This document shows, piece after piece, positions 1-8,824 of a stretch of DNA of 51,333 nt (its first letter is position 1; every line of letters begins with the position of its first letter). The notes beneath the pieces are model-generated. The model worked only from the letters and a program-made list of their open reading frames with translations. It was not told where the DNA came from and made no database searches. The stretch is from positions 1 through 51,333 of the forward strand of contig JAHBTN010000024.1 in assembly GCA_019638575.1 (NCBI GenBank), written 5' to 3'. This DNA comes from Ferruginibacter sp. GTDB lineage: Bacteria > Bacteroidota > Bacteroidia > Chitinophagales > Chitinophagaceae. A program made the position numbers and the translations under genes.

Positions 1-735
1 TAATCCTTTATTTTTATTTCTGGCACCAAACTTATAAATAATACCTGCAGAAGTGCTGTGGTAATGATCCTGGTACTTGGGCCCTGCACTCTGGCTAAAT
101 CCATCTAAGTAATCTGTAAATATTAACCGGTACGATGTTTCAATGTTTACCGAAAACCTGTCAGATAAAGGATACTCGGCGCCAACACCAATAGGTACAG
201 CCAATACAGCCCTGGGTGTGCCATGTAAATTATCAACAACTAAGCCTGCCACTACATCAGAGCCATCATTAAAAATAACAGGATCCATACGGCTGTAATC
301 TTTTTTAACGGCAAGCAGCGATACGCCTGCGCCTGAAAATATATAGGGCATAATACCACGGTCTTCATAATTTCTGCCACGTATGTTCCAAACCAACTGC
401 CCCGAAAACTCGGCAACCGGACTTGAAAAATAAAAATTTCTTTGTTTTCTGTATTCAGGAATACTGTAACGGCTTTCATCGCCTACAAGGCGTGCAAGGC
501 TTATATGCACACGTGCAGCCAAAAAATGATTAATGGGTTTTTTTACAAAAACAGAAATGCCTGGCTGAATGGTTTTAAAAGAACCGAAACGTTGTGGAGA
601 GAGGTCGCCCTGGTAAATATAAGCGCCTCCGTTAAGGCCAATGCTCATGTCTTTATAAAACTGTGCATTGCTTTGTTTAGAAATAAACAGGATGGTAACA
701 GCTACAAGAATGGGGTATTTAATAATCGCTTTCAA
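1..735 (-). CDS. Outer-membrane beta-barrel protein, DUF6089-like, 3' end off window
   Basis: A minus-strand frame is open from a TTG at 735 to the left edge of the window, so the C-terminus is missing. It starts with a basic signal peptide (KAIIKYPILVAVTILF) ending near SNAQ, then FYKDMSIGLNGGAYIYQGDL, which resembles the N-terminus of small Bacteroidota porin-like barrels of the DUF6089 type. Alternating aromatic strands follow (for example RFSVNIETSYRLIFTDYLDG). No ATG lies upstream in frame, and an internal ATG would remove the signal peptide, so TTG is the best start. Expected location is the outer membrane; the function is unknown. The family name is from memory of the pattern and is moderately sure. 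Confidence 0.75.
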   Translation of the reverse strand, partial: MKAIIKYPILVAVTILFISKQSNAQFYKDMSIGLNGGAYIYQGDLSPQRFGSFKTIQPGISVFVKKPINHFLAARVHISLARLVGDESRYSIPEYRKQRNFYFSSPVAEFSGQLVWNIRGRNYEDRGIMPYIFSGAGVSLLAVKKDYSRMDPVIFNDGSDVVAGLVVDNLHGTPRAVLAVPIGVGAEYPLSDRFSVNIETSYRLIFTDYLDGFSQSAGPKYQDHYHSTSAGIIYKFGARNKNKGL

Positions 736-973
736 TAAAACAATTTTTAAGGTTGATAAATGAAAGCAGCAGTATTGGTTTGTTGATACAGCTTCTCAAA
801 AGCTGTGCCGTATTAATGTGTAGCTGTGTTTACATACAGGGTTTTAATTTTGATAACGGGTAATGCAGTAAGGCATTGCCTTTGCAAGTGTTAAATGAAT
901 CTTAATAAAAACAAAAGGGTGGTACCGGGCAATTCAAATTCATTTTATAAAAATCCTTCCTTAAATTTAACAG

Positions 974-1639
974 ATGTTTGATGCATTTATAAAAGGGCTG
1001 GCTATAAGTTTACTGCTCATATTTTCGGTGGGCCCGGTTATTTTTACCATCATCAAGCAAAGTATTAACCATGGCCGCCGCGGCGGCTTTAGTTTTATTG
1101 TGGGCGTGTGGATCAGCGACCTCATCTGGATTGTACTCAGCAATGGTTTTAGCGAAGCGATAAAAGTGCTGCTTAATTTTAAGATTCCCATTGGTATTGC
1201 CGGCTGTGTTTTTTTAATTGGCATGGGTATTTATTTTGCCTTTATGAAAAAAGTAGAACCCCGGTATGAACGGGAGCAGGTGGAGCTGGCTGGCGATGTG
1301 GTTACTCCTTCAGGTAAAAAAAGAACAAACTATTTTGCCATTACAACTTCTGGTTTTATACTAAACACACTTAACCCTGCTGTGATTTCTTTTTGGGTTA
1401 TCATGGCTGCGTCGCTTGCATCGGTGTATTCATTAAAAGACCGGATTATTATTTTTTCAACCTGCATGGTTGTAAATATGATGGCCGATGTGGGCAAGGT
1501 AATGGGAGCCGGTTATATCGGTAAAAAACTTAGCGACCGTGTAATACTTATCATTAACCGGATATCGGGAGTATTGTACCTGTTATTTGGTTTTGGCATT
1601 TTGATAGGCATTATTTATACATTGGTTAATGAAGGATGA
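974..1639 (+). CDS. LysE/RhtB family amino-acid exporter
   Basis: The 221-residue protein is almost entirely hydrophobic, with about six membrane segments, and is of normal LysE length. The N-terminal stretch, with FSVGPVIFTIIKQSINHGRRGG near residues 17-36, is the conserved LysE/RhtB signature (GP followed by a short loop with basic and glycine residues). LNTLNPAVISFWV around residue 130 matches the second family motif with N and P. Proteins of this family export amino acids or related metabolites across the inner membrane; the substrate cannot be read from sequence. The stop overlaps a possible ATG of the next gene by ATGA, which suggests co-transcription. Confidence 0.85.
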   Translation: MFDAFIKGLAISLLLIFSVGPVIFTIIKQSINHGRRGGFSFIVGVWISDLIWIVLSNGFSEAIKVLLNFKIPIGIAGCVFLIGMGIYFAFMKKVEPRYEREQVELAGDVVTPSGKKRTNYFAITTSGFILNTLNPAVISFWVIMAASLASVYSLKDRIIIFSTCMVVNMMADVGKVMGAGYIGKKLSDRVILIINRISGVLYLLFGFGILIGIIYTLVNEG

Positions 1640-1680
1640 ATGTAAACTGCAACATATTATTTTCCGCTGCCAAATTTTTT

Positions 1681-2238
1681 ATGAAAACACTTTTGCCTGT
1701 ATTTCTTTTTATAACCGTACCAACAATGTCGCAACAGGCCGATTTTATAATACTGAAAAAACATGATAAAACAGTTGCCACTTATTACAGCGGCATGCAC
1801 ATATCTTTTACATCAACAAGCGGCGCTTACCTCAGTGATGCGTATATAAACGGTATTAAAAACGATACGCTTTACCTACAACAGTTCATCATACAATATT
1901 TACCAACCAATATAGGAACATTCATTATTGATACGGTGGGCAGCTATCATTACAAATATCATTACAACCAGGTGGCGGCCATTGGCCGAAAAGAGCGAAC
2001 AAATTTTAATTTAAAAGGCAGTGGTGCCTCGTTGATGGGGGGCGGAGCATTGTTGGCGCTGGGCAGCGGTATTGTTTTCCTGGCCGATAAGGAAAAATTC
2101 AGCACACCATTATTGCTGGCTTCGGTTGGGCTGGGAACACTGGGTTATTTTATGGTAAAAGGGAAAAAGACCGGGATGGTAATAGGAAAAAAATACAAGC
2201 TGCAGTATATGAACATGAGTAACCAAAAAAATAAATAG
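1681..2238 (+). CDS. Secreted or envelope hypothetical protein
   Basis: I do not recognise this family. The frame is open from 1636, but the ATG at 1681 gives a textbook signal peptide (MKTLLPVFLFITVPTMSQ), so I prefer it; the 1636 start overlaps the lysE stop by ATGA and remains possible. The mature part begins with a charged segment like those of many Bacteroidota envelope proteins (ADFIILKKHDKTVATYYSG). Toward the C-terminus there is a glycine-rich hydrophobic hairpin (LMGGGALLALGSGIVFLADK, then LLLASVGLGTLGYFMV), probably two membrane-embedded helices, and a basic tail. It is probably in an operon with the LysE gene. Function unknown. Confidence 0.6.
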   Translation: MKTLLPVFLFITVPTMSQQADFIILKKHDKTVATYYSGMHISFTSTSGAYLSDAYINGIKNDTLYLQQFIIQYLPTNIGTFIIDTVGSYHYKYHYNQVAAIGRKERTNFNLKGSGASLMGGGALLALGSGIVFLADKEKFSTPLLLASVGLGTLGYFMVKGKKTGMVIGKKYKLQYMNMSNQKNK

Positions 2239-2289
2239 TTTTTTAAAAAAAGAAAAAGAAGTTATTTACAACACAACCGGCAGGCAGCA

Positions 2290-3174
2290 ATGAAAAAAAC
2301 CTGGACAACCTTAAAGAAAATATTCACCTGGGTTTTTGTAGCCCATATAAGCTGGTTCCTTGTTTTTATATTTCAAAAATTTTCGGTGGTAGGGTTTACG
2401 GTGCATAACCTTAAAACAAAAATGCTACTTGTGCTGGCATTGGTTGTTGTAATTGGCCTTGTGTATTATTTCCTGTTGCGAAAAATTGTAATTGTAAAAA
2501 AAATAGCCATCATTTTAAAAGAAGTTTTTTTCATTGCTTATATCTCTTCCTCATTATATTTAATTGTTGGTATTTTTTTTAATCCACCGGTTACATTAAC
2601 ACAGCTTAGTAACCTGTTGCAGGGTTACGGGCTTAGCAGGGATTATATTTCTTACGATGATATGGGCCCCAACATTAAGCTGGCGGTAATTGCAAGTGAA
2701 GACCAGCTTTTTCCCGACCACGATGGTTTTGATTTGAAAGCGATAAAAGTAGCTATGAAGTATAATCAACGGCATCCTACAAAACAAAGAGGCGGCAGCA
2801 CCATCAGCCAGCAAACGGCAAAAAATGTTTTCCTGTTCCAGGGCGGCGGCTTTTTAAGAAAAGGCATTGAAGTATTCTTTACTTTTTCCATTGAACAACT
2901 TTGGAGCAAACGCACCATACTGGAACGTTATTTAAATATTGCCGAAACCGGGCGGGGTGTTTTTGGTGTGCAGGCCGCCGCAAAAAAATATTTTAATAAA
3001 GATGCAAAAAACCTGAGCATGTACGAAGCGGCACAAATTGCAGCCTGCCTGCCAAGCCCTAAAAGATATTCCGTAAAGCCGCTGAGCAATTATGTGGCTG
3101 GCCGGGCCGCTAATATTGTAAGGCAAATGAACAACCTTGCAACGGACCCCGATGTACAGGCGATTATAAAATAA
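2290..3174 (+). CDS. mtgA: Monofunctional peptidoglycan transglycosylase (GT51)
   Basis: This enzyme polymerises lipid II into glycan strands at the inner membrane without a transpeptidase domain. The 294-residue protein has two or three N-terminal membrane segments (residues 10-100), then a GT51 domain. The GT51 signatures are clear: SEDQLF from S136, with E137 as the expected catalytic glutamate, followed by H and GFD; RGGSTISQQ from R167; then KRTILERYLN and a G-rich FGVQAAAKKYF motif. There is no penicillin-binding domain, so it is the monofunctional type. The membrane part is longer than the single anchor of the E. coli protein. It stands 51 bases after the preceding gene. Confidence 0.92.
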   Translation: MKKTWTTLKKIFTWVFVAHISWFLVFIFQKFSVVGFTVHNLKTKMLLVLALVVVIGLVYYFLLRKIVIVKKIAIILKEVFFIAYISSSLYLIVGIFFNPPVTLTQLSNLLQGYGLSRDYISYDDMGPNIKLAVIASEDQLFPDHDGFDLKAIKVAMKYNQRHPTKQRGGSTISQQTAKNVFLFQGGGFLRKGIEVFFTFSIEQLWSKRTILERYLNIAETGRGVFGVQAAAKKYFNKDAKNLSMYEAAQIAACLPSPKRYSVKPLSNYVAGRAANIVRQMNNLATDPDVQAIIK

Positions 3175-3192
3175 TATTACAATGCTGCATGG

Positions 3193-3729
3193 TTAAATTG
3201 CATGTACAGCATCAATAGCTTTTGCCAGCCTTTGTTCGTAATCACCACTTATATCAACCCAGGGTACATTTTGGTTTATGAGGATGTCTTTATAATGTTT
3301 GTATAATTTTTTTCGGCTGGCAAGGTCGGGGTATTCTCTAAGTTCATCCTTAACCCAGGGCAAATCAACATTACAAAGCAGGTACAAATCATATTTTCTT
3401 TCAGCAATGCGGTTCAATATCCAGTGATGGCATTTTTCAAAAACAAATTCGCACCACACTTTCATCACATACATATCTGTATCAATAAACAGTAATTTGT
3501 TGTTGCCGTTTTGTTGCTGTGCAAGTTTGCTAATTCCATTTTCTTCTCCTTCAATTTGCCCTTTTGCAATGCTGAGTAAATTTTCAAATGTATAATTGGT
3601 ACCGTGCTTTAAAAGATATTCCCTGGCGTATTCTTTAACCCAAATTGTATTAAAATGAGTGGCTAATAATTTGCACAATGTACTTTTACCGGTCGATTCA
3701 GGCCCTATGACTACAATTTTTTTTATCAT
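3193..3729 (-). CDS. NadR-type ribosylnicotinamide kinase (P-loop ATPase)
   Basis: The 178-residue protein opens with a Walker A loop GPESTGKST (residues 9-17), followed by KEYAREYL, the typical start of the kinase domain of NadR. A Walker B-like segment LLFIDTDMYVMKVW follows. NadR kinases phosphorylate nicotinamide riboside to NMN. The adenylyltransferase and HTH domains of full-length NadR are absent. It is the last gene of a five-gene overlapping run that also holds pnuC, the nicotinamide riboside permease, which strongly supports the substrate. Its ATG overlaps the stop of the 58-residue gene upstream (ATGA). Mono-domain kinase function is inferred. Confidence 0.82.
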   Translation of the reverse strand: MIKKIVVIGPESTGKSTLCKLLATHFNTIWVKEYAREYLLKHGTNYTFENLLSIAKGQIEGEENGISKLAQQQNGNNKLLFIDTDMYVMKVWCEFVFEKCHHWILNRIAERKYDLYLLCNVDLPWVKDELREYPDLASRKKLYKHYKDILINQNVPWVDISGDYEQRLAKAIDAVHAI

Positions 3730-3902
3730 CCTTGTTTTTTTAACCTGTTTAAATCAACAATGAAACTGATTACAAAATAAGCCAGGATAATAAACCTGAA
3801 AATTTTTCTAAAGCTATCCGGCGTAGGATAAAAAATAATAGTAAGCGTTAATAACAAAATCAGGATGCCCTTAATAATCAGCCAGGTTTTAATGTTTCTC
3901 AT
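3726..3902 (-). CDS. Small membrane protein, 58 residues
   Basis: A short frame runs from ATG at 3902 to TGA at 3726. It starts inside the end of the tag gene (14-base overlap) and ends in an ATGA overlap with the NadR-type kinase. The product is hydrophobic with two predicted membrane segments (KGILILLLTLTIIFYP, then IFRFIILAYFVISFIV) and a basic C-terminus. The tight fit on both sides is the main evidence that it is translated. I know of no named family. A role in the salvage operon, such as helping PnuC, is speculation. Confidence 0.6.
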   Translation of the reverse strand: MRNIKTWLIIKGILILLLTLTIIFYPTPDSFRKIFRFIILAYFVISFIVDLNRLKKQG

Positions 3903-4440
3903 TCCACATGGGTTTTGATGTTAGTACATTTTTATACACAGGGCAACCACGGTCATGTGCGCCGGGCAGGTAGCCGGTACTTACAATAAATTCATTTACT
4001 ATCTCTCCTCCGGTGAAGGTAAAGGTAGTTTTAAAAAGTTTTGTCCATTCTTCTTTTGTTTTTGGATGTTGCTGTGTCAGCCAGTTTTTAAAAGACCCAT
4101 ATTGTTTTTGTAACAAGAGGATGGTTTTAGCATTTTGAATAGCAGCATTTATTTTTAAACGGTTGCGAATAATGGCAGCATCGTTCATCAGCCTATCAAC
4201 ATCTTTATCTTTATAAGCAGCCACTTTTTTTATGCTGAAGTTGTGATAGGCTTTCCTGAAACCTTCCTGCTTATTTAAAATGGTTGTCCAGCTAAGGCCG
4301 GCCTGGTTTATCTCTAATACCAACCGGCAAAATAATTCATCATCATCATCAATTGCAAAACCGTATTGAGTATCGTGGTATATTTTATGTACCTGTTTTT
4401 CGCCAGGCTTCATATTATTTATTGCTTTGCAGTAACTCAT
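3889..4440 (-). CDS. tag: DNA-3-methyladenine glycosylase I
   Basis: This enzyme removes 3-methyladenine from alkylated DNA in base excision repair. The sequence has the family hallmarks: an N-terminal Cys (MSYCKAINN), IYHDTQYGF with the zinc-ligand His, GLSWTTILNKQEGFRKAYHNF, and a C-terminal AHDRGCPVYK that supplies the last His and Cys of the structural zinc site. The frame is open to 4470, but starting at 4440 puts the conserved N-terminal Cys at position 4 as in the family, with a 26-base overlap with pnuC. Its place within an NAD salvage run is unexpected. Confidence 0.88.
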   Translation of the reverse strand: MSYCKAINNMKPGEKQVHKIYHDTQYGFAIDDDDELFCRLVLEINQAGLSWTTILNKQEGFRKAYHNFSIKKVAAYKDKDVDRLMNDAAIIRNRLKINAAIQNAKTILLLQKQYGSFKNWLTQQHPKTKEEWTKLFKTTFTFTGGEIVNEFIVSTGYLPGAHDRGCPVYKNVLTSKPMWNEKH

Positions 4441-5062
4441 GTTGCTGTAGTGCTTTTTTACGCCATTCAATTAATCCATACACAGCCAGAATTAAAAGTA
4501 TTATATAATAAATACTGGTAAATACATAGTGTTTTACAAAGTATAAAGGTATAGACGAAATATTGGTGGCTATCCACCAGTACCAACTTTCTACTTTCTT
4601 TTTAGTCATTAACCACATGCCGGTAAAGGCTGTTGCGGATGCAAAGGCATCAGCCCAGGGAATTACGCCATCAAAAAAAGCAGATTTAAAATATGTAAGC
4701 GCTGCAAAAATGCAGATATAAAAAAATAAAAAAAATGCAATTTGCTTCACCCAGTCTTTTTTATTTGAAAGAGTGATGTGCAGTATTATTTCTTTTTGAT
4801 TGTTTTTCCTGGCCCACATATACCATCCCGAAATGCTCATCACTGTATAATAAAAATTAACAGTTGCTTCTCCCAGCAGGTGACCTTTAAAACTTAAGTA
4901 GATATAGATGATTGTATTTATCAACCCAACCGGGTAAACCAAAATATTTTCGGCACGGCTGTACCATACACTTGCTATACCGGCAAATACGGCTACATAC
5001 TCGTACCAGCTTGTATGTTGCATATCGGTTAAGAACTGCTGAAAAATTTCTGTTACACTCAC
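4415..5062 (-). CDS. pnuC: Nicotinamide riboside transporter PnuC
   Basis: PnuC carries nicotinamide riboside by facilitated diffusion across the inner membrane, driven by phosphorylation inside the cell. The 215-residue protein has about seven membrane segments. Family motifs are visible: WYSRAENILVYPVGLINTII near the first third, EATVNFYYTVMSISGWYMW, and near the end ESWYWWIATNI. A NadR-type kinase two genes downstream makes nicotinamide riboside the likely substrate rather than thiamine, which related PnuT proteins carry. Its start overlaps the stop of the M23 gene (5059-5062), so translation is probably coupled. Confidence 0.9.
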   Translation of the reverse strand: MSVTEIFQQFLTDMQHTSWYEYVAVFAGIASVWYSRAENILVYPVGLINTIIYIYLSFKGHLLGEATVNFYYTVMSISGWYMWARKNNQKEIILHITLSNKKDWVKQIAFFLFFYICIFAALTYFKSAFFDGVIPWADAFASATAFTGMWLMTKKKVESWYWWIATNISSIPLYFVKHYVFTSIYYIILLILAVYGLIEWRKKALQQHELLQSNK

Positions 5063-5682
5063 TTTTTGGGTTTTGTATTTCTATAAAATCTAAAAGGCCG
5101 AAGATAAAGGATTCCTTTTTGCGTTTGAAAACGGGAACCAATTTGATTCCACTTTCCTTTCGCATCGGGTTTCCATACTATAAAATGCAAATGCGGAAAA
5201 AACGAATAGCCTGTTCTTCCGCTTAAGCCAATTACCTGGCCCTGCTTAACGGTATCGCCCGGGTTTACAAGTACACCGTTGTTTAGTAAATGCCAATAAC
5301 CGGATTGGGAGCTATCGCTGTGCAAAAGGATAATATAATTTCCGTAAGAGCGGTATTTAACATTGCTGCCGCCTTTATTGCCGTCTTCTTTCATGCGTAA
5401 CACTATACCGTCTCTTGCTGCACATACTTTAGTGCCTTTCTTCATTTTAAAATCAAGGGCAGCCCTGTTCCTGTGTGTGTATTTGCTAAAGTAGCCCTGT
5501 ACCAGCAAATGCGCTTTACCAGTTTCGTATGGCAACCCATAAACAAAGCTGGTATCGTCTTTTATTTTTCCTTTTTGAAGCAGCTTAATTTGGTTGGCCA
5601 GTGGATTTTTACTTACTGAACATGCAAATAAAAGCACGGTTAAAAAAAATAAGTAAATAAACTTGAGTTGCTTTGTTTTCAT
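5059..5682 (-). CDS. M23 family metallopeptidase lipoprotein
   Basis: The product is a 207-residue putative lipoprotein: MKTKQLKFIYLFFLTVLLFAC is a lipobox signal with Cys near residue 21. The C-terminal half is a LytM/M23 fold with THRNRAALDF for the first His and Asp, PGDTVKQGQVIG in the middle, and HLHF carrying the HxH zinc motif. The His to Asp spacing in the first motif is longer than in classical LytM, as is common in Bacteroidota members. M23 enzymes cut peptidoglycan cross-bridges or act as divisome and envelope scaffolds. It heads the overlapping run M23-pnuC-tag-orf58-nadR kinase. Confidence 0.85.
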   Translation of the reverse strand: MKTKQLKFIYLFFLTVLLFACSVSKNPLANQIKLLQKGKIKDDTSFVYGLPYETGKAHLLVQGYFSKYTHRNRAALDFKMKKGTKVCAARDGIVLRMKEDGNKGGSNVKYRSYGNYIILLHSDSSQSGYWHLLNNGVLVNPGDTVKQGQVIGLSGRTGYSFFPHLHFIVWKPDAKGKWNQIGSRFQTQKGILYLRPFRFYRNTKPKK

Positions 5683-5712
5683 CTTATGCTACCCAATTTA
5701 AGTAAAATAAAA

Positions 5713-5735
5713 AAAGCACCTGTGAAAGATGCTTT
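5713..5735 (-). terminator. Rho-independent terminator of the NifU-type gene
   Basis: An imperfect hairpin with arms AAAGCA (5730-5735 read on the minus strand) and TGCTTT (5713-5718) is followed on the minus strand by a run of T. It lies about 35 bases after the nifU-type stop codon and before the M23 start. Confidence 0.6.
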
Positions 5736-5769
5736 ATATAATATCGGATAAAAAAACGGGTTTACTTTG

Positions 5770-6369
5770 TTACTCCGATTCGGCTACCACTTCCTTCACT
5801 TCAGGAATCATTCTTTTCATCATGCCTTCAATACCGGCTTTTAAAGTTATCATGCTGCTTGGGCAGCCGCTGCAGCTTCCCTGCATCATCAGGTTTACCG
5901 TGCCTGCTTCGTAACTTTTAAATTGTATGGCGCCACCATCCATTTCTACGGCTGGTTTCACGTAATTTTCCAATAACTCTTTAATACGTTTTACCACATC
6001 ATCATCATCGGCGCTTATTACGTTGCTGCTTTCTGTTTTCATGCTGGCCACTTCATCATCATTCACCACAACTTTTCCTTCTTCCAGGTATTCTTTTAAA
6101 AATTGTTTTATAGATGGGATTACATCCTGCCAGTCTTCGGTATCATTGGTTTTTGTAAGCGTAATAAAATTACTGGCTATAAAAACCGCTTTAATGAACG
6201 GGAAAGTAAATAGTTGCTGTGCCAGTGGCGATGGTTTTGCGCTTGCTTCATCAGCAAAGTCGATGCTTTTGCCCGGGTATAAAAGTTTGTTGGCAACAAA
6301 TTTCATTGTTTCGGGGTTAGGCGTCATTTCGGTATAAATACTGATAACGGGGTTTCCTGTCTTTATCAT
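5770..6369 (-). CDS. NifU-like iron-sulfur cluster scaffold (Nfu)
   Basis: The 199-residue protein has two parts. Residues 1-105 match the Nfu N-terminal domain (ISIYTEMTPNPETMKFVANK and PFIKAVFIASNFITLTK). Residues 125-199 are the NifU C-terminal domain with the cluster-binding CSGC in GSCSGCPSS and the preceding PAVEMDGGAIQF. Such proteins assemble and hand over 4Fe-4S clusters in the cytoplasm. The length fits standalone Nfu proteins. It has its own promoter and terminator and appears monocistronic. Confidence 0.92.
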   Translation of the reverse strand: MIKTGNPVISIYTEMTPNPETMKFVANKLLYPGKSIDFADEASAKPSPLAQQLFTFPFIKAVFIASNFITLTKTNDTEDWQDVIPSIKQFLKEYLEEGKVVVNDDEVASMKTESSNVISADDDDVVKRIKELLENYVKPAVEMDGGAIQFKSYEAGTVNLMMQGSCSGCPSSMITLKAGIEGMMKRMIPEVKEVVAESE

Positions 6370-6395
6370 AAAACTGTATTTAAAAATTTCAACTG

Positions 6396-6403
6396 CAAAA
6401 CTA
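6396..6403 (-). promoter_or_regulatory. -7 promoter box for the nifU-type gene
   Basis: Read on the minus strand this is TAGTTTTG, a full match to the Bacteroidota -7 consensus TAnnTTTG. It lies 27 bases before the start codon, giving a short 5' leader. No clear -33 TTTG is seen at the usual distance. Confidence 0.55.
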
Positions 6404-6469
6404 ACAAGAATTGGGCTGTTTTAGTTTGAAATGGCTGTTAAAAGGCAGATTTTTCGGATTTCGCAAAAA

Positions 6470-8824
6470 TTACTGTTCCACTATCCTAAGTTTGGCATAG
6501 TTAAGCATTATTTTTTTTTCGCCATTTAATTCAAAATGCACAGTGGCAATAGGATTATGTGCTGCGCCTTCCATCTTCATCACCTGGCCAAAGCCAAATT
6601 TCATGTGCTCTACTTTTGCGCCCACCTGTAAATTGCTGGTATCGCTTGGTTCAAAATTTTGGCTTGGTGTGTGTTCAACAGCTTTAGTGGTTGCAGGTTT
6701 TGTATAAAATGTTTCAGCCGGTTTTTTTGTGGGTGGGGCGCCGTATTGTTTTTCGGCACGGTGTGCCGCCTGCCATCCACTATTACCAAAATTTCTTTGC
6801 ATACGCTCATAAGCGTTACCCTGGTTCCATCCATTGCCGGTTGTAGCGCCCCCTGCATAACTTTTATCCAGATAGTTTTCTGGTATTTCTTCAATAAACC
6901 GGCTGGGCTCATTTTGTTGTAACTGCCCAAACCTGTAACGGGCATTAGCATAGCTTAACCATAACCGTTGCTTGGCCCTTGTTATGGCTACATAAAATAA
7001 CCGGCGCTCTTCTTCAAGTTCTTCCCTTGTATTAATGCTCATGGCATTTGGAAAAAGTGTTTCTTCCAGTCCGCCTACAAACACCACCGGAAACTCAAGC
7101 CCTTTAGCTGCATGTATCGTCATCAGTTTTACCACATCATCATTTCCTTTATCATCATCTGCATCGGTTAACAAAACAATCTGTTGCAGGTAAGCGCCCA
7201 GGCTTTTATCGCCCACTTCGCCGTCTTCTATGTTTGATGGGGTTTCGGTAAACTCTTTAATAGAGTTTAATAATTCCTGTACGTTTTCGTAACGGGCCAG
7301 ACCTTCGGTTGTTTTATCATTAAAAAGTTCTTTTACAATATTGGTACTCTTGCCAATGATCACAGCCAGGTCGTAAGCATTCTTTTTTTCCAGTTCGCTG
7401 CTAAACATCTTTATCATGGTAACAAAACCGTTGATACTTTCCAGCATATTGCTTTTAAAACCAAACCTGTTTGCATTGCTGATAACTTCCCACATGGTAA
7501 GGTTATGTTCATTGGCAAATAAAACAGCTCTTTCGATGGTGGTTTTTCCAATGCCCCTTGCGGGGTAATTAATAATACGCTTTAATGCTTCTTCGTCTCT
7601 GGGGTTTACTACCAGCCTTAAGTATGCAATAAAATCCTTAATTTCTTTGCGCTGATAAAAACTCATGCCACCATAAATGCGGTAAGCAATACCCATGCGA
7701 CGCAATGCTTCTTCAAAACTGCGGCTTTGTGCATTGGTGCGGTATAATATGGCAAAATCTTTGTTGAAATAATGGTTGCGTAGTTTTTGTTCCTGTATGG
7801 TATCTGCAGCCATCTTGCCTTCATCGTTGTCCGTCATAGTACGCACCAGTTTTATCTTTTCGCCTTCATCATTTACGGTAAATAATTTTTTTTCAATCTG
7901 GCCTTTGTTGTTTGCAATTATTTCGTTGGCTACATGCAGTATGTTTTGGGTGCTGCGGTAATTTTGTTCCAGTTTCACCACTTTCACTTCGTCGTAATCT
8001 TTTTGAAACTGTAAAATGTTTTCAATAGTAGCACCCCTAAAACTGTAAATGCTTTGAGCATCATCACCTACCACACAAACGTTTTCGTGCATGGCGCCCA
8101 GCAGTTTTATTATTTCATATTGGGCGGGGTTGGTATCCTGGTATTCATCAATCAGTATGTACTTGAATTTTCGCTGGTACTTGCTAAGCGCCTCCGGAAA
8201 GTTTTTAAGCAGGATATACATTTTTAAAAGCAGGTCGTCAAAATCCATGGCACCGTTTTTAAAACAGCGCTTCACATAAGCATCATACACTTGCCCAATG
8301 GCGGGGCGGTTGGCACGGTTGTCTTCCTGCTGCAGCGCCCAGTCGTTATTATATTCTGCAGGGCCAATCAATGCATTTTTTGCCGATGAAATACGGTTGT
8401 AAACCACGTTGGGTTTATATAGTTTATCATCTAAAGACAGTTCGTTGATAACGGTTTTTACCACACTCTTTGCATCATCGGTATCGTAAATAGTAAAGTT
8501 TGATGGGTAGCCCAGTTTGCCTGCTTCGGCTCTTAATATCCTTGCAAATACACTGTGAAAAGTGCCGATGTATAAATTACGGGCTTCGGTATTACCTAAA
8601 ATACGCTCTACCCTTTCTTTCATTTCGGCAGCAGCTTTGTTGGTAAAAGTTAATGCCAGTATATTAAAGCTGTCAACTTTATGTGCAGCCATTAAATGAG
8701 TGATACGTGTGGTGAGAACTTTTGTTTTACCGCTGCCGGCGCCGGCAATAATCATGATGGGGCCGTTAACATGCGTTACCGCTTCTCGCTGTGGTTCATT
8801 CAGTTCATCTAAATAGTTCGTCAT
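6470..8824 (-). CDS. pcrA: ATP-dependent 3'-5' DNA helicase, UvrD/PcrA type
   Basis: The 784-residue protein is a superfamily 1A helicase acting in repair and replication restart. It begins LNEPQREAV (Q motif), then Walker A GAGSGKT at residues 28-34, ALTFTNKAAAEMKERV (motif Ia), DEYQDTN (motif II), GDDAQSIYSFRGA (motif III), LEQNYRST (motif IV), VKLMTIHAAKGLEFPVVFV (motif V) and EEERRLFYVAITRAK (motif VI). The C-terminal 110 residues form a glutamine- and proline-rich linker and end in a PcrA-like KVEHMKFGFGQVMKMEG domain that in PcrA contacts RNA polymerase. The whole set is intact. uvrD would be an equally fair symbol. Confidence 0.93.
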   Translation of the reverse strand: MTNYLDELNEPQREAVTHVNGPIMIIAGAGSGKTKVLTTRITHLMAAHKVDSFNILALTFTNKAAAEMKERVERILGNTEARNLYIGTFHSVFARILRAEAGKLGYPSNFTIYDTDDAKSVVKTVINELSLDDKLYKPNVVYNRISSAKNALIGPAEYNNDWALQQEDNRANRPAIGQVYDAYVKRCFKNGAMDFDDLLLKMYILLKNFPEALSKYQRKFKYILIDEYQDTNPAQYEIIKLLGAMHENVCVVGDDAQSIYSFRGATIENILQFQKDYDEVKVVKLEQNYRSTQNILHVANEIIANNKGQIEKKLFTVNDEGEKIKLVRTMTDNDEGKMAADTIQEQKLRNHYFNKDFAILYRTNAQSRSFEEALRRMGIAYRIYGGMSFYQRKEIKDFIAYLRLVVNPRDEEALKRIINYPARGIGKTTIERAVLFANEHNLTMWEVISNANRFGFKSNMLESINGFVTMIKMFSSELEKKNAYDLAVIIGKSTNIVKELFNDKTTEGLARYENVQELLNSIKEFTETPSNIEDGEVGDKSLGAYLQQIVLLTDADDDKGNDDVVKLMTIHAAKGLEFPVVFVGGLEETLFPNAMSINTREELEEERRLFYVAITRAKQRLWLSYANARYRFGQLQQNEPSRFIEEIPENYLDKSYAGGATTGNGWNQGNAYERMQRNFGNSGWQAAHRAEKQYGAPPTKKPAETFYTKPATTKAVEHTPSQNFEPSDTSNLQVGAKVEHMKFGFGQVMKMEGAAHNPIATVHFELNGEKKIMLNYAKLRIVEQ

